A stretch of DNA of 64,000 bases. Source: Aeromonas veronii (lineage in GTDB: Bacteria; Pseudomonadota; Gammaproteobacteria; Enterobacterales; Aeromonadaceae). The first letter of the stretch is position 1, and every line of letters begins with the position of its first letter. Shown piece by piece: positions 18,251-26,676 of the stretch. Under the pieces are notes generated by a model. The model worked only from the letters and a program-made list of their open reading frames with translations. It did not search any database and had not been told where the DNA came from. The stretch lies in the NCBI RefSeq assembly GCF_040215105.1, contig NZ_CP157875.1, positions 282,501 through 346,500 of the forward strand, given 5' to 3'. The translations under genes and the position numbers were made by a program.

Positions 18251-19302
18251 CAGTGGGCCGCAACCTGGGGCTCAGGCGTGCGGGTATCCACGATCACCTC
18301 GGTGGAGAGGCCCGGCCGCAGCTTGCCGGTCAGTACCCCGGGCTCGGGGATGCGGATCTTGACCGGTACCCGCTGCACAATTTTCGTGAAGTTGCCGGTG
18401 GCATTCTCCGGCGGCAGCAGGGCGAACTTGGCGCCGGTGGCGGGGGCCAGGCTGTCGATGATGCCTTCTACCGGCTGATCCGGATAGGCATCCAGGATCA
18501 CCTCCACCTTCTGGCCCGGCTGCATGTGCTGCAACTGGGTCTCCTTGAAGTTCGCCTCGACCCAGACCTGCTGCAGCGGCACCAGGCTCGCCACCTGCAT
18601 GCCGGACTGCACGTAGAGCCCTTCCCGCAGGCTGCGTTTGCCGATGATGCCATCGGCGGGCGCCCGCAATTCGGTGTAGCCGAGCTCCAGCTTGGCCTGC
18701 TGCAGCTGGGCCTCGCTCAGGGCCAGTCTGGCCTGGTTCTGCTTGGCCTCGGCGTCAAGTACCAGCAGTCGCTCACGGGCTGCCTGCAGGGCGGCGCTGG
18801 CCTCCTGCAACAGGGCCTGATTGACCTGCAGGCCGGCCTGTACCTCGTCCAGGCTGTCCTGGGAGCTGTAGTGGCGCTGATTGAGCTGACTGACGCGGCG
18901 CACCTGTTGCTGGGCCCGCACCTGTTCGGCGTTGGCGGAGGCGACCTTGGCCTCGGCCTGACGGATCTGGCTCAGTTGCTGGGTGCGGGTGGCGGCCAGG
19001 TTTTCGGCGGTAGCCTGGTTGAGGCGCAAGTCCGCCTCGGCTTCCAGCACCTTGGTCTTGTACTCCCGATCATCCAGCCGGGCGATCAGCTGGCCCGCTT
19101 TCACCTCCTGGTTGTCGGTCACCAGCACCTCGCCGATGTAGCCGGGCAGCTTGGAGCCGATACCGGTCACCTCGCTCTGCAGATAGGCGTTGTCGGTGCT
19201 CTCGAAATAGCGGCCATGGAGATACCAGTAGGCGGCGAACAGCGTGCCGAGCACGGCCAGCACCAGTGCGGCCAGCAGGGGGATCTTCTTGTGTTGACTC
19301 AT
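18250..19302 (-). CDS. emrA: Membrane-fusion (HlyD-family) adaptor of an EmrAB-type pump
   Basis: A 350-residue periplasmic adaptor with one N-terminal membrane anchor (PLLAALVLAVLGTLFAAYWY). The lipoyl-like half motif STDNAYLQSEV, a long alpha-helical hairpin (about residues 85-200, with heptad-like Q/A/L repeats) and the second half with ELRAPADGIIGKRSLREG follow. The start at 19302 has an AGGAAAA ribosome binding site; upstream open frame is not coding. It bridges the EmrB permease to a TolC channel. First gene of the pump operon, divergent from a LysR regulator gene 97 bp away that probably controls it. Confidence 0.9.
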   Translation of the reverse strand: MSQHKKIPLLAALVLAVLGTLFAAYWYLHGRYFESTDNAYLQSEVTGIGSKLPGYIGEVLVTDNQEVKAGQLIARLDDREYKTKVLEAEADLRLNQATAENLAATRTQQLSQIRQAEAKVASANAEQVRAQQQVRRVSQLNQRHYSSQDSLDEVQAGLQVNQALLQEASAALQAARERLLVLDAEAKQNQARLALSEAQLQQAKLELGYTELRAPADGIIGKRSLREGLYVQSGMQVASLVPLQQVWVEANFKETQLQHMQPGQKVEVILDAYPDQPVEGIIDSLAPATGAKFALLPPENATGNFTKIVQRVPVKIRIPEPGVLTGKLRPGLSTEVIVDTRTPEPQVAAH

Positions 19303-19399
19303 GATATTGGTTTTCCTGAACTGTGGGGTGCAGGCTAACATCGGCCCACTGTTTCGATTAGTATCCCTGCATGAGATATACAGTTTCACTGGTGAGACA

Positions 19400-20302
19400 A
19401 TGGACCTGAATGCTGCCTTGATCCTGGTGCGTATCGTCGACAAGGGCTCCTTTACCGCGGCGGCCCAGGACTTGGGGATGACCAAGGCGACGGTCAGCCG
19501 CCGCATCGCCGAGCTGGAGCAGCGACTCGGGGCGCGCCTGCTCTATCGCTCCACCCGCCAGCTCACCCTGACCGAGGCGGGTGAGCAGTATTACCTGCGC
19601 TGCAGCAAGGCGGTGGAGGAGTTGGCCCAGGCGGAACTGATGCTGAGCGCGAGCCAGCAGGAGGTGACCGGCACCCTCAAGCTGGCGGTGCCCATCGAGA
19701 CGGGGCAGTTGGTGGTGGGTCGGCTGGTGGCGCGTTTTCTGCAGGCCTATCCGGGGCTGAGGGTGGAGCTGGAGCTGACCAACCGCATCGTGGATCCTAT
19801 CAGCGAGGGGTTGGATGCCATCGTGCGGATCGGCGACATGAACGACTCCAATCTGGCGGCCCGTCGGCTGTGGAGCACGGAGCGCCTGCTCTGCGCCAGC
19901 CCCGAATACCTGGCGCGCAACCCGGGTCTGGAGCGGCCTGAGGATCTGGTGCGCCATGAACGGATAACGGTGAGCACCGGGTTTCTCGCATCGCACTGGT
20001 GCTTTGAACTGGATGGTCGGGAGGTGCTGGTCGATCCCCCTGCCAGATTCACCGTCAACAACATTACCTGTGCCCGGGAGGCGGCCAAGACCGGGTTGGG
20101 GTTGGCCTCCCTGCCTGCCATGCTGTGCCATGATGAGCTGGCGAGTGGCGCCCTGGTGGCCCTGTTGCCCGACTGGCGTCAGCCCAAGGTGCCGATCTAT
20201 CTTCTGTTCCCGGAGCGACGGCTGATGCCGCGCAAGTTACGGGTTTTTATCGATTTTCTGGTTGCGAACGGGCCTGATTACGGCATCGACAACCTGTTGT
20301 GA
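19400..20302 (+). CDS. LysR-family regulator divergent from the Emr-type pump
   Basis: A 300-residue LysR protein. The N-terminal winged HTH (MDLNAALILVRIVDKGSF, then TKATVSRRIAELEQRLGARLL) is followed by the LysR substrate-binding domain. It resembles the CrgA/AaeR-like subgroup in which the first residues are MDLNAA. The ATG at 19400 has GGTGAG upstream. The divergent arrangement with emrAB is the classic LysR layout, so the pump operon is its likely target; the inducer is unknown. Confidence 0.88.
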   Translation: MDLNAALILVRIVDKGSFTAAAQDLGMTKATVSRRIAELEQRLGARLLYRSTRQLTLTEAGEQYYLRCSKAVEELAQAELMLSASQQEVTGTLKLAVPIETGQLVVGRLVARFLQAYPGLRVELELTNRIVDPISEGLDAIVRIGDMNDSNLAARRLWSTERLLCASPEYLARNPGLERPEDLVRHERITVSTGFLASHWCFELDGREVLVDPPARFTVNNITCAREAAKTGLGLASLPAMLCHDELASGALVALLPDWRQPKVPIYLLFPERRLMPRKLRVFIDFLVANGPDYGIDNLL

Positions 20303-20340
20303 GTGGCTGCGGCATCGACAGGCTGCATGGAGGAGACGCG

Positions 20341-20655
20341 ATGGAAGAGTGGATCAATTTGTATCGGGCCTCTCACTCCCTGGAGGCTCACGCCCTGAAG
20401 GGGGCGCTGGAGGTCGAGGGAGTGCGGGTGCGGCTCAGCGGGGAAGGATTGTCGGGGGCGCTGGGGGAGTTGCCGGTGGATCTGCTGCAGGTGACCCTGA
20501 TGGTGTGCGAGGCGGATCGCAGCCGGGCAGGGCGGATCATCGAGCGTTATCAGCAGCGTCAGGGCAACGGCTGGCTCTGCGGTCAGTGTGGGGAGGAGAA
20601 TGGTGCCAACTTCGATATTTGCTGGCACTGCCACCACGATCCCCACGACCACTGA
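20341..20655 (+). CDS. DUF2007 protein with C-terminal zinc ribbon
   Basis: A 104-residue protein. Residues 1-65 form a DUF2007 ferredoxin-like domain (WINLYRASHSLEAHALKGAL, then LPVDLLQVTLMV). Residues 76-95 form a zinc ribbon with CGQC and CWHC, and the tail is His/Asp rich. DUF2007 proteins are called putative signal-transducing proteins but have no proven function. The ATG at 20341 has an ideal GGAGGAG site; it is 38 nt after the LysR stop codon and may be cotranscribed. Confidence 0.85.
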   Translation: MEEWINLYRASHSLEAHALKGALEVEGVRVRLSGEGLSGALGELPVDLLQVTLMVCEADRSRAGRIIERYQQRQGNGWLCGQCGEENGANFDICWHCHHDPHDH

Positions 20656-20725
20656 CCCCCTTCCACTCCTCGATCCTCTTGGGTAACAGAGGAGCCTCAG
20701 GCGTTCGCCTGTACCCTGTGACACC

Positions 20726-22009
20726 TCAGCGCAGGGTGAAGTCGATGTCCTCACCTGCGTTGGCGTCGTGATAGGTCGCCAGATCCAGCTCCCCCTCGCT
20801 GCGGGCGATCAGCACGGATACCAGAATATCCCCGGAGACGTTGACCGTGGTGCGGGCCATGTCCAGCAAACGGTCGATGCCGGCGATGAGGGCGACGCCC
20901 TCCAGGGGCAGGCCCACGGCCGTGAGGGTCAGGGTGAGCAGCATCAGCCCTGTGCCCGGGGTTCCCGCCGTGCCGATGCTGGCCAGGGTGGCGATGCTGA
21001 TGATGGTCAGATAATCCACCACGTGCAGATCCACCCCGAAAGCCTGGGCCACGAACAGGGCGGTAACTCCCTGATAGAGGGCGGTGCCGTCCATGTTGAT
21101 GGTGGCGCCGATGGGCAGCACCTTGGCGGTGATGGCGGGGGAGACCCCCAGCCTGCGCTCGGCGCAGGCCAGGCTGATGGGCAGGGTTGTGCTGCTGGAG
21201 CTGCTGGTGAAGGCCACCGCCTGGGCATCGAGGATGCTCTTGAAGTAGTGCAGGGGGTTGAGGCGGGCTAGCAGGAGCAGCAGGCTGCTGTAGACCCCGA
21301 GCACGTGCAGCAGGCAGCCGAGGTAGACGGCGCCGATCACCTTGAGCAGGGGCAGCAGCAGATCCAGCCCGTACTTGCCGGTCATCCAGGCCATCAGGGC
21401 ACAGACGCCGTAAGGGGCCAGCACCATCACCATCTGGGTCAGCGTGAACATGCCCTCCGCCAATGAGGCGAAGAAGCGGATGGCGGGACGACCGCGGCGA
21501 CCGCTGGCATTGAGGGCCAGGGCCAGGGCGATGGCGAAGACCAATACCTGCAGTACCTTGCCATCCACCATGGCCTGGATGGGATTGCGGGGCACCAGAT
21601 GGCTCAGTACGCTGGCCAGGGTGGGCTGTGCCATGGCGCCGACCCGTTCGTAGGGCCCCATGTTGGCGCCCATGCCGGGCTCCAGCAGCCAGCCCATCAT
21701 CAGGCCGATGCAGATGGCGATGGCGGTGGAGAACAGATAGAGGGTGATGGCCTTGCCGCCGATCCTGTCCAGGGCCTTGCCTCTGAGCAGGGCCGTCAGA
21801 CCGGCGATGACGGAGCAGAAGATGAGGGGCACCATCAGCATCTGTATGGTGTTGACGAAGAGCACGCCGATGGGCTTGAGCAGCAACGCCTGCTCGCTGA
21901 AGCAGAGTCCGAGCCCGATACCGCCGAGCATGCCGAGCAGGGTCTTCAACCAGAGCGGGCGGCGGGTCCAGATCCGCCAGGGCTTGAAGGCCCATCCATG
22001 GAACAGCAT
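20726..22009 (-). CDS. Dicarboxylate/amino acid:cation symporter (DAACS family)
   Basis: A 427-residue Na+/H+-coupled importer of the GltP/DctA/SstT superfamily. The serine-rich reentrant loop FTSSSSSTTLPIS and the NMDGTALYQG motif in helix 7 are both present, as is the second reentrant loop near GTAGTPGTG. The substrate is an acidic amino acid or C4-dicarboxylate. The ATG at 22009 is chosen because an in-frame TTG at 22045 is a poor start and AAGGA lies about 12 nt upstream of the ATG. The C-terminal tail is polar (ANAGEDIDFTLR). Confidence 0.88.
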   Translation of the reverse strand: MLFHGWAFKPWRIWTRRPLWLKTLLGMLGGIGLGLCFSEQALLLKPIGVLFVNTIQMLMVPLIFCSVIAGLTALLRGKALDRIGGKAITLYLFSTAIAICIGLMMGWLLEPGMGANMGPYERVGAMAQPTLASVLSHLVPRNPIQAMVDGKVLQVLVFAIALALALNASGRRGRPAIRFFASLAEGMFTLTQMVMVLAPYGVCALMAWMTGKYGLDLLLPLLKVIGAVYLGCLLHVLGVYSSLLLLLARLNPLHYFKSILDAQAVAFTSSSSSTTLPISLACAERRLGVSPAITAKVLPIGATINMDGTALYQGVTALFVAQAFGVDLHVVDYLTIISIATLASIGTAGTPGTGLMLLTLTLTAVGLPLEGVALIAGIDRLLDMARTTVNVSGDILVSVLIARSEGELDLATYHDANAGEDIDFTLR

Positions 22010-22217
22010 GACGCCAATGTCCTTATTTTCTGACTGCGAGGGCAAAAAGGGGCGCTAGTGTAGCCATCCCTCGATCGAGTTGCCACATTATCGACAATGC
22101 GGCGGCCACGACCAGCCCGGTAGCATGAAAAAGGGCAATTTATTGGTCTACATCAAGATCGGGAATGGTCGTCGGAGGTTTAATTGACATCTGACATGAT
22201 AATTAACGAGGTTTCAG

Positions 22218-22463
22218 ATGTCCCAATCGATACATGGTCACGAAGTGATGGAAATGATGCTGGAACAGGGGGGGCAGTTCAGCCGTGCCAGCCTCAAGCA
22301 GGCGATCGGTCAGCACTTCGGTGCCGATGCCCGCTTTCACACCTGCAGCGCCAGCGAGATGGATGCCGATGCCCTGATCGATTTTCTGGCCAAGCGCGGC
22401 AAGTTCATCGAATCCGAAGAGGGTTTCCAGACCAGCGCCGACAAGATCTGCAATCACGGCTGA
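22218..22463 (+). CDS. yecH: YecH-family (DUF2492) small protein
   Basis: An 81-residue protein, SQSIHGHEVMEMM at the N-terminus and FHTCSASEMDADALIDFL in the middle, matching YecH/DUF2492. The HGHEV and FHTC residues are the conserved possible metal ligands; the function is unknown. A GAGG site precedes the ATG. Monocistronic. Confidence 0.85.
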   Translation: MSQSIHGHEVMEMMLEQGGQFSRASLKQAIGQHFGADARFHTCSASEMDADALIDFLAKRGKFIESEEGFQTSADKICNHG

Positions 22464-22562
22464 GGCCGACGGCGAGCCGCCCCCGGTGGCTCGCGCAATC
22501 TCCCGCCCTTTGTTAGTATTCCGCCCTCTCTTCTCCTGCTGAAGGCTTAGCCAGGGCGTTGT

Positions 22563-23162
22563 ATGGATACTTTCTCCGCTGCCGTCATGTTGTTTCTGAT
22601 CATGGATCCGCTGGGCAACCTGCCGGTCTTCCTCTCCATTTTGCGTCACGTCGATCCCAAGCGGCGCCGCAAGGTGATGATCCGCGAGTTGCTGTTCTCC
22701 CTGGCCATCATGCTGGCCTTCCTGTTCGCCGGTCAGCAGATCCTGAGCTTCCTCAACCTGCGGCAGGAGGCGGTGAGCATCGCCGGTGGCATCATCCTCT
22801 TCCTCATCGCCATCAAGATGATCTTCCCGACCCCGGGTGGGGTGACCGGCCTTGCCGCCGGTGAGGAGCCCTTCCTGGTGCCCATGGCCATCCCCATGAT
22901 CGCGGGCCCCTCCATCCTCGCCTCCCTGCTGCTGCTGGCGAATCAGGAGCCGACCCGGATGACGGACTGGTCCCTGGCCCTGCTGATGGCCTGGGGGGCC
23001 AGCGCCGTGATCCTGATGTTCTACGAGGTATTCAACAAGCTGCTGGGTGAGCGAGGACTCACCGCCCTTGAGCGGCTGATGGGCATGCTGCTGGTGATGA
23101 TCTCGGTGCAGATGCTGTTGGACGGGGTACACCACTACCTGGAAGTGACCGACAAGGGATAA
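22563..23162 (+). CDS. MarC-family membrane protein (YhgN type)
   Basis: A 199-residue integral membrane protein with six hydrophobic helices. FLIMDPLGNLPVFLSIL is the MarC signature near the N-terminus and PLAIPMIAGPS-like sequence (VPMAIPMIAGPSILA) the second. MarC proteins were once linked to multiple antibiotic resistance; that role has been withdrawn and the transported substrate is unknown. It most resembles YhgN. It converges on a LysR gene and shares a small hairpin with it. Confidence 0.87.
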   Translation: MDTFSAAVMLFLIMDPLGNLPVFLSILRHVDPKRRRKVMIRELLFSLAIMLAFLFAGQQILSFLNLRQEAVSIAGGIILFLIAIKMIFPTPGGVTGLAAGEEPFLVPMAIPMIAGPSILASLLLLANQEPTRMTDWSLALLMAWGASAVILMFYEVFNKLLGERGLTALERLMGMLLVMISVQMLLDGVHHYLEVTDKG

Positions 23163-23163
23163 A

Positions 23164-23182
23164 CCCCGTCTTTGAACGGGGC
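23164..23182. terminator. Short hairpin between convergent genes
   Basis: CCCCGT and ACGGGG arms around CTTTGA lie in the 25-bp gap between the MarC gene and the LysR gene. No proper U-tract; possibly a weak shared terminator. Confidence 0.45.
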
Positions 23183-23187
23183 TCTGT

Positions 23188-24156
23188 TCAGGCAGCCTCG
23201 ACCGTCGGGGTCTCCAGCTTGCCCATGATGAGGGTGAGTAGAGTCTCCCGCAGCCAGCGATGACCCGGATCCGCGTCGTGGCGCTGATGCCAGATCAGCA
23301 GGTGGGAGATGCTCTCCAGCGCCACCGGCAGGGGTAGCGGCACCAGCGGATAGACCTGGGTCGCGTGGCGGGCGTAGAGCCGGGAGAGGGTCACTATCAT
23401 GTCCGAGTGCATGCCCATGCGCAGCGCCGCCTCGAAGGTGGGCACGGTGGCCTCTATCCGGCGATAGAGATCCTGCTCCGCCAGCTTGTGATCCAGCATC
23501 CAGCGATCCCGCCCTTCGCAGTAGGTCTGCACATGGGGATAGGCCAGATAGCGGGCAAGATCCCAGTCGGTTTCCTGCAGCGCCGGGTGATCCGGCTGCA
23601 CCAGACAGGTGAGGTCATCGATGGCGAGCAAGCGCTGGCAGATGGCGTTGGGCAAGGTATCGAGGCGAAAATCTGAGTTGATGCAGTTCTCCCGCACCGT
23701 GAAGGCGATATCCACCTGGCCCTGGCTCATCTCGGTCAGGCTGTGCTCTGTCCACTCCTCGTAACGCAGCCGCATGCCGGGGGCCTGGCGCTTGAGTTCG
23801 CTCAGGTAGAGGGGGGCAAACAGGGTGAAGGCGCTGTCCATGCTGGCGATGACGAACTCCCGCTCCGTGCTGGCGGGATCGAAGGCGGGCGGCTGGATCA
23901 GGTTGTCCAGGGAGAGCAGTATGGGTTGCAGCTGTTGTTGCAGATCCAGGGCGCGGGGCGTGGGATCCAGCCCGTAGGCGGAGCGCACGAACAGGGGATC
24001 GTCGAAGGTTTCCCGCAGGCGGCCGAGAGCCTTGCTGACGGCGGACTGGCTCAGGTGCAACCGACGGGCGGCCCGGCTGCCGTTGCGCTCCTCCAGCAAT
24101 ACCTGAAGAATTATCAATAGATTAAGGTCGATGCGCCCGAGCTGTTCCAACAACAT
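23188..24156 (-). CDS. LysR-family regulator (LeuO/NodD-like subgroup)
   Basis: A 322-residue LysR protein. The N-terminus LGRIDLNLLIILQVLLEERNGSRAARRLHLSQSAVSKAL is typical of the NodD/LeuO/YbeF subgroup, in which DLNLL precedes the helix-turn-helix. A full effector domain follows. ATG 24156 with a GACGAGG site is chosen over an upstream TTG. No obvious divergent target except a candidate small RNA promoter region on the other side. Regulon unknown. Confidence 0.88.
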   Translation of the reverse strand: MLLEQLGRIDLNLLIILQVLLEERNGSRAARRLHLSQSAVSKALGRLRETFDDPLFVRSAYGLDPTPRALDLQQQLQPILLSLDNLIQPPAFDPASTEREFVIASMDSAFTLFAPLYLSELKRQAPGMRLRYEEWTEHSLTEMSQGQVDIAFTVRENCINSDFRLDTLPNAICQRLLAIDDLTCLVQPDHPALQETDWDLARYLAYPHVQTYCEGRDRWMLDHKLAEQDLYRRIEATVPTFEAALRMGMHSDMIVTLSRLYARHATQVYPLVPLPLPVALESISHLLIWHQRHDADPGHRWLRETLLTLIMGKLETPTVEAA

Positions 24157-24231
24157 GATATGAATCCTCGTCAATTCTTAGATGAATTTATACCATTTGT
24201 TTTCATATCTTGGCGACCCTATGCTCGATCC

Positions 24232-24325
24232 CGTCTCTCGCCTTGTGGCGGCTGGTACAGGATGTAGCGGTTGAGGGGACAAGTAGCACTGACTCGTACG
24301 GCGGCCATGGTCGCCGTATTTTTTT
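24232..24325 (+). ncRNA. Candidate small RNA upstream of the Tat-like gene
   Basis: A predicted promoter with -35 TTGTTT (24197-24202), exactly 17 nt, then -10 TATGCT (24220-24225), and 72 nt after that a clear terminator (24297-24325: TACGGCG/CGCCGTA stem followed by a run of seven T residues). The intervening about 95 nt hold no ORF with a ribosome binding site and include a small stem CGCC..GGCG near 24240. It could be an sRNA or a leader that terminates early upstream of the tatE-like gene. I recognise no known family. Confidence 0.5.
24297..24325 (+). terminator. Rho-independent terminator of the candidate sRNA
   Basis: A 7-bp stem TACGGCG / CGCCGTA with an 8-nt loop and seven T residues at 24319-24325. 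It lies in an intergenic region about 100 bp before the next gene, so it ends a separate short transcript or attenuates the downstream gene. Confidence 0.75.
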
Positions 24326-24427
24326 GCCGGTTGACTCGCAAACTTGCACCTGTCTTGATTTCGCCCAACAATCTCTACGCTTTCTTTTGATACAAACAAT
24401 CGGTATCTATCAGTCAGGAGTATCCAG

Positions 24428-24589
24428 ATGGGACTCGGTGGAATTCATATCTGGTATTTGTTGATCCTGCTGCTGGTCGTGGTGCTGGTGTTTGGCAGCA
24501 AGCGCCTGGCCGGTGCCGGCGAGGATCTGGGTACCGCCATCAAGGACTTTCGCAAGGCTTTGCGTGACGATGATCCGCAGCCGAAATAA
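24428..24589 (+). CDS. tatE: TatA/TatE-family twin-arginine translocase subunit, 53 residues
   Basis: A 53-residue protein: short periplasmic N-terminus, one transmembrane helix (IWYLLILLLVVVLVF), the FGSKRLAGAGEDLG hinge and an amphipathic helix (AIKDFRKAL), then an acidic tail. This is the exact TatA/E architecture, including the FG motif after the helix. TatA-type proteins assemble the pore for folded twin-arginine substrates. No tatB or tatC is adjacent, so it is a solo TatE-like paralogue. The ribosome binding site AGGAG is 7-8 nt before the ATG. Shorter than most TatA (about 80-90) but close to TatE (67). Confidence 0.88.
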   Translation: MGLGGIHIWYLLILLLVVVLVFGSKRLAGAGEDLGTAIKDFRKALRDDDPQPK

Positions 24590-24600
24590 GTAGGAGTTGA

Positions 24601-24900
24601 ATGATGTCTGTAAAAGATGAAGTGCTGGAAACCTGTGACAGCTGCGGCAGCATGGCCGAGATTGGAACCATCATCGGGGAAGGTGATGATGTGATGGAGC
24701 TGGTGATCGAGGCCGCGGCAGAAGCCGACGCTCGCGCCAAGCTGGCCGGCTACGAAGCGCTGGCCAAACAGGTCAGTGCCGAGGCCGAGTGCCACAGTGA
24801 GCTGACGCAAGGCGCCGACGGAGTGATCCTCAAGGCTCGTTTGCAATTCACCTGCACCGCCGAGAAGCTGATCTTCGAGATGCGTGCCCGTTCCCTCTGA
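24601..24900 (+). CDS. YfcZ/YiiS-family (DUF406) protein
   Basis: A 99-residue cytosolic protein. The N-terminal CDSCGSMAEIGTIIGEGDDV is the conserved DUF406 region with a CxxC pair, and EAECHSEL holds another conserved cysteine. The function of the family is unknown. It follows the tatE-like gene after only 11 nt and is probably in the same operon. A double ATG (24601/24604) leaves the start uncertain by one codon. Confidence 0.87.
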   Translation: MMSVKDEVLETCDSCGSMAEIGTIIGEGDDVMELVIEAAAEADARAKLAGYEALAKQVSAEAECHSELTQGADGVILKARLQFTCTAEKLIFEMRARSL

Positions 24901-24913
24901 GCCCAGTGATGAT

Positions 24914-24933
24914 ACGGCAGGCTCGCCTGCCGT
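24914..24933 (+). terminator. Hairpin after the DUF406 gene
   Basis: A 9-bp stem ACGGCAGGC / GCCTGCCGT with a 2-nt loop, 13 nt after the DUF406 stop codon, followed by CTTG only. Possible terminator or 3' stabiliser. Confidence 0.55.
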
Positions 24934-25021
24934 CTTGACCCCCAGCCGCTTCTCCCGTTCTATATTGAGTTATCCCGTGGGCAACCTCTGTCCCGGGCGT
25001 CGGCCAGCAGAAGGAGATGAC

Positions 25022-26482
25022 ATGCGGCTTTGGATCTGGCTCCTGCTGGCACTCTGTTCCCTTCCCCTGCAGGCGGCGGATCCCGCCCCTCCGTCCAGTG
25101 CGGCCGCGTCTCGCGTTGTGGACGTCAGACCCAAACGCCTGCCCCAGCCCGGGGATCTTGCCCACATCCTGGAAAAGAAAGAACTGAGGGCCCTGGTGGT
25201 CTATGAGCGGGGCTTCTTCTTCTTCGACAAGGGGACCCAGTACGGCATTCTGGTCAATCAGCTGCAAGGCTTCGAGCGCTGGCTGAACAAGACTTATCTC
25301 GCCAACGAGAAACTGAAACTCAAGATCATCTATATCCCGGTACGCCAGGACAAGCTGCTGGACTACCTCACCGAGGGGCGGGGGGATCTGGTGGCCGCCA
25401 ACATGACGGTGACCCCGACCCGACGCGAGCAGGTGACCTTTTCCCAGCCCCTTATCGCCCCCATCGAGGAGTGGGTGGTGAGCCAGCGGGATCTGCCCGC
25501 CTTCAACCGCATCACCCAGCTCTCCGGGCGGCGGATCTGGGTGCGTGCCAGCTCCAGCTACCATGAGAGCCTGACCCAGCTGAACTGGCTGTTCCGCGAG
25601 CTGGGGCTGCCCCCCGTCTATATCGAGACGGTGCCCGAGTACCTGCAAGATGGCGACCTGATGGAGATGGTGGCGGCCGGCATCATACCGCTCACCGTGA
25701 CCGACAGTTTCAAGGGGCGGATCTGGCTCGACATGATAGGGGGGCTCAAGGCCCACAAGCTGATCCCCCTGAGGGACAAGGGCCGCAGCGCCTGGGCCCT
25801 GCGCAAGAACGACCCCGAGTTGCTCAAGGCGGTGAACGCCTATATCTCGGAGGCGAGCAAGCGCACCCTCTACAGCGACATGACACTGCGTCGCCTGCTG
25901 GCCCGAAGCGAGCAGATGAGCAACATACTGGCGCCGGATCCCCTGGGTCGGCTCTCCACCATTCGCAAGGTGATAGAGACCCAGGCAGGCAAATACCAGC
26001 TGGACTGGCTGATGCTGGCGGCCCTTGGCTACAAGGAGTCGGGGCTCAACCCCAATGTCCGCTCCAACAAGGGGGCGGTCGGCATCATGCAGCTGCTGCC
26101 GAGCACTGGCGGTGCCGTCGGGATCCGCGGGGCCAGGCTCACCAGCCTGGAGGGCAATGTGGAGGCGGCCTGCCGCTACCTGCGTCACATCCTGGACATC
26201 TACTTCAACGACCCCGCAATGGACAACCTCAACCGCCACCTGTTCGCGCTGGCGGCCTACAATGCAGGGCCCAACCGGGTGCAGGCGCTGCAGGCCAAGG
26301 CGAAAGCCAGGGGGCTGGATCCGAACGTCTGGTTTGGCAACGTGGAACAGCTGGTGGCCAACGAAGTGGGACAAGGGCCCATCAACTACGTCGGCACCAT
26401 CTACAAGTATTACGTGGCCTATCGCTTCAGCCTGCCTCAGCTGGAGGGCAAGACCGAGGCCATCGAGGCGGCGCGACCCTGA
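25022..26482 (+). CDS. mltF: MltF-like membrane-bound lytic transglycosylase
   Basis: A 486-residue exported protein. Residues 1-19 form a signal peptide (RLWIWLLLALCSLPLQA). Residues about 45-285 form a periplasmic solute-binding (SBP_bac_3) domain, and about 320-470 the SLT lysozyme-like domain with the catalytic glutamate in GYKESGLNP, then the GIMQLLP and YNAGPNRV motifs. MltF enzymes cut peptidoglycan glycan strands to 1,6-anhydro ends and are regulated by the N-terminal domain. No lipobox is visible; the signal is a plain one. Start ATG 25022 has AAGGAGATG upstream. Confidence 0.88.
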   Translation: MRLWIWLLLALCSLPLQAADPAPPSSAAASRVVDVRPKRLPQPGDLAHILEKKELRALVVYERGFFFFDKGTQYGILVNQLQGFERWLNKTYLANEKLKLKIIYIPVRQDKLLDYLTEGRGDLVAANMTVTPTRREQVTFSQPLIAPIEEWVVSQRDLPAFNRITQLSGRRIWVRASSSYHESLTQLNWLFRELGLPPVYIETVPEYLQDGDLMEMVAAGIIPLTVTDSFKGRIWLDMIGGLKAHKLIPLRDKGRSAWALRKNDPELLKAVNAYISEASKRTLYSDMTLRRLLARSEQMSNILAPDPLGRLSTIRKVIETQAGKYQLDWLMLAALGYKESGLNPNVRSNKGAVGIMQLLPSTGGAVGIRGARLTSLEGNVEAACRYLRHILDIYFNDPAMDNLNRHLFALAAYNAGPNRVQALQAKAKARGLDPNVWFGNVEQLVANEVGQGPINYVGTIYKYYVAYRFSLPQLEGKTEAIEAARP

Positions 26483-26676
26483 TCCTCATCCCAACACCGA
26501 TCCCTGTGCTGCAGATACCAGGGGGACAGCACTCTGGTGATGGGGTCCGGCTGGCAAAGCTGAGGTCTGTGGCTGAGGGGGGGGCTGTCAGTAAGCTCCA
26601 TGATCGACTCCTTGGCACAGTGTGTTTGGGGCTCTTGCCCGGGTTATGCCACGACCCCATGACAAGGAGATGAACC

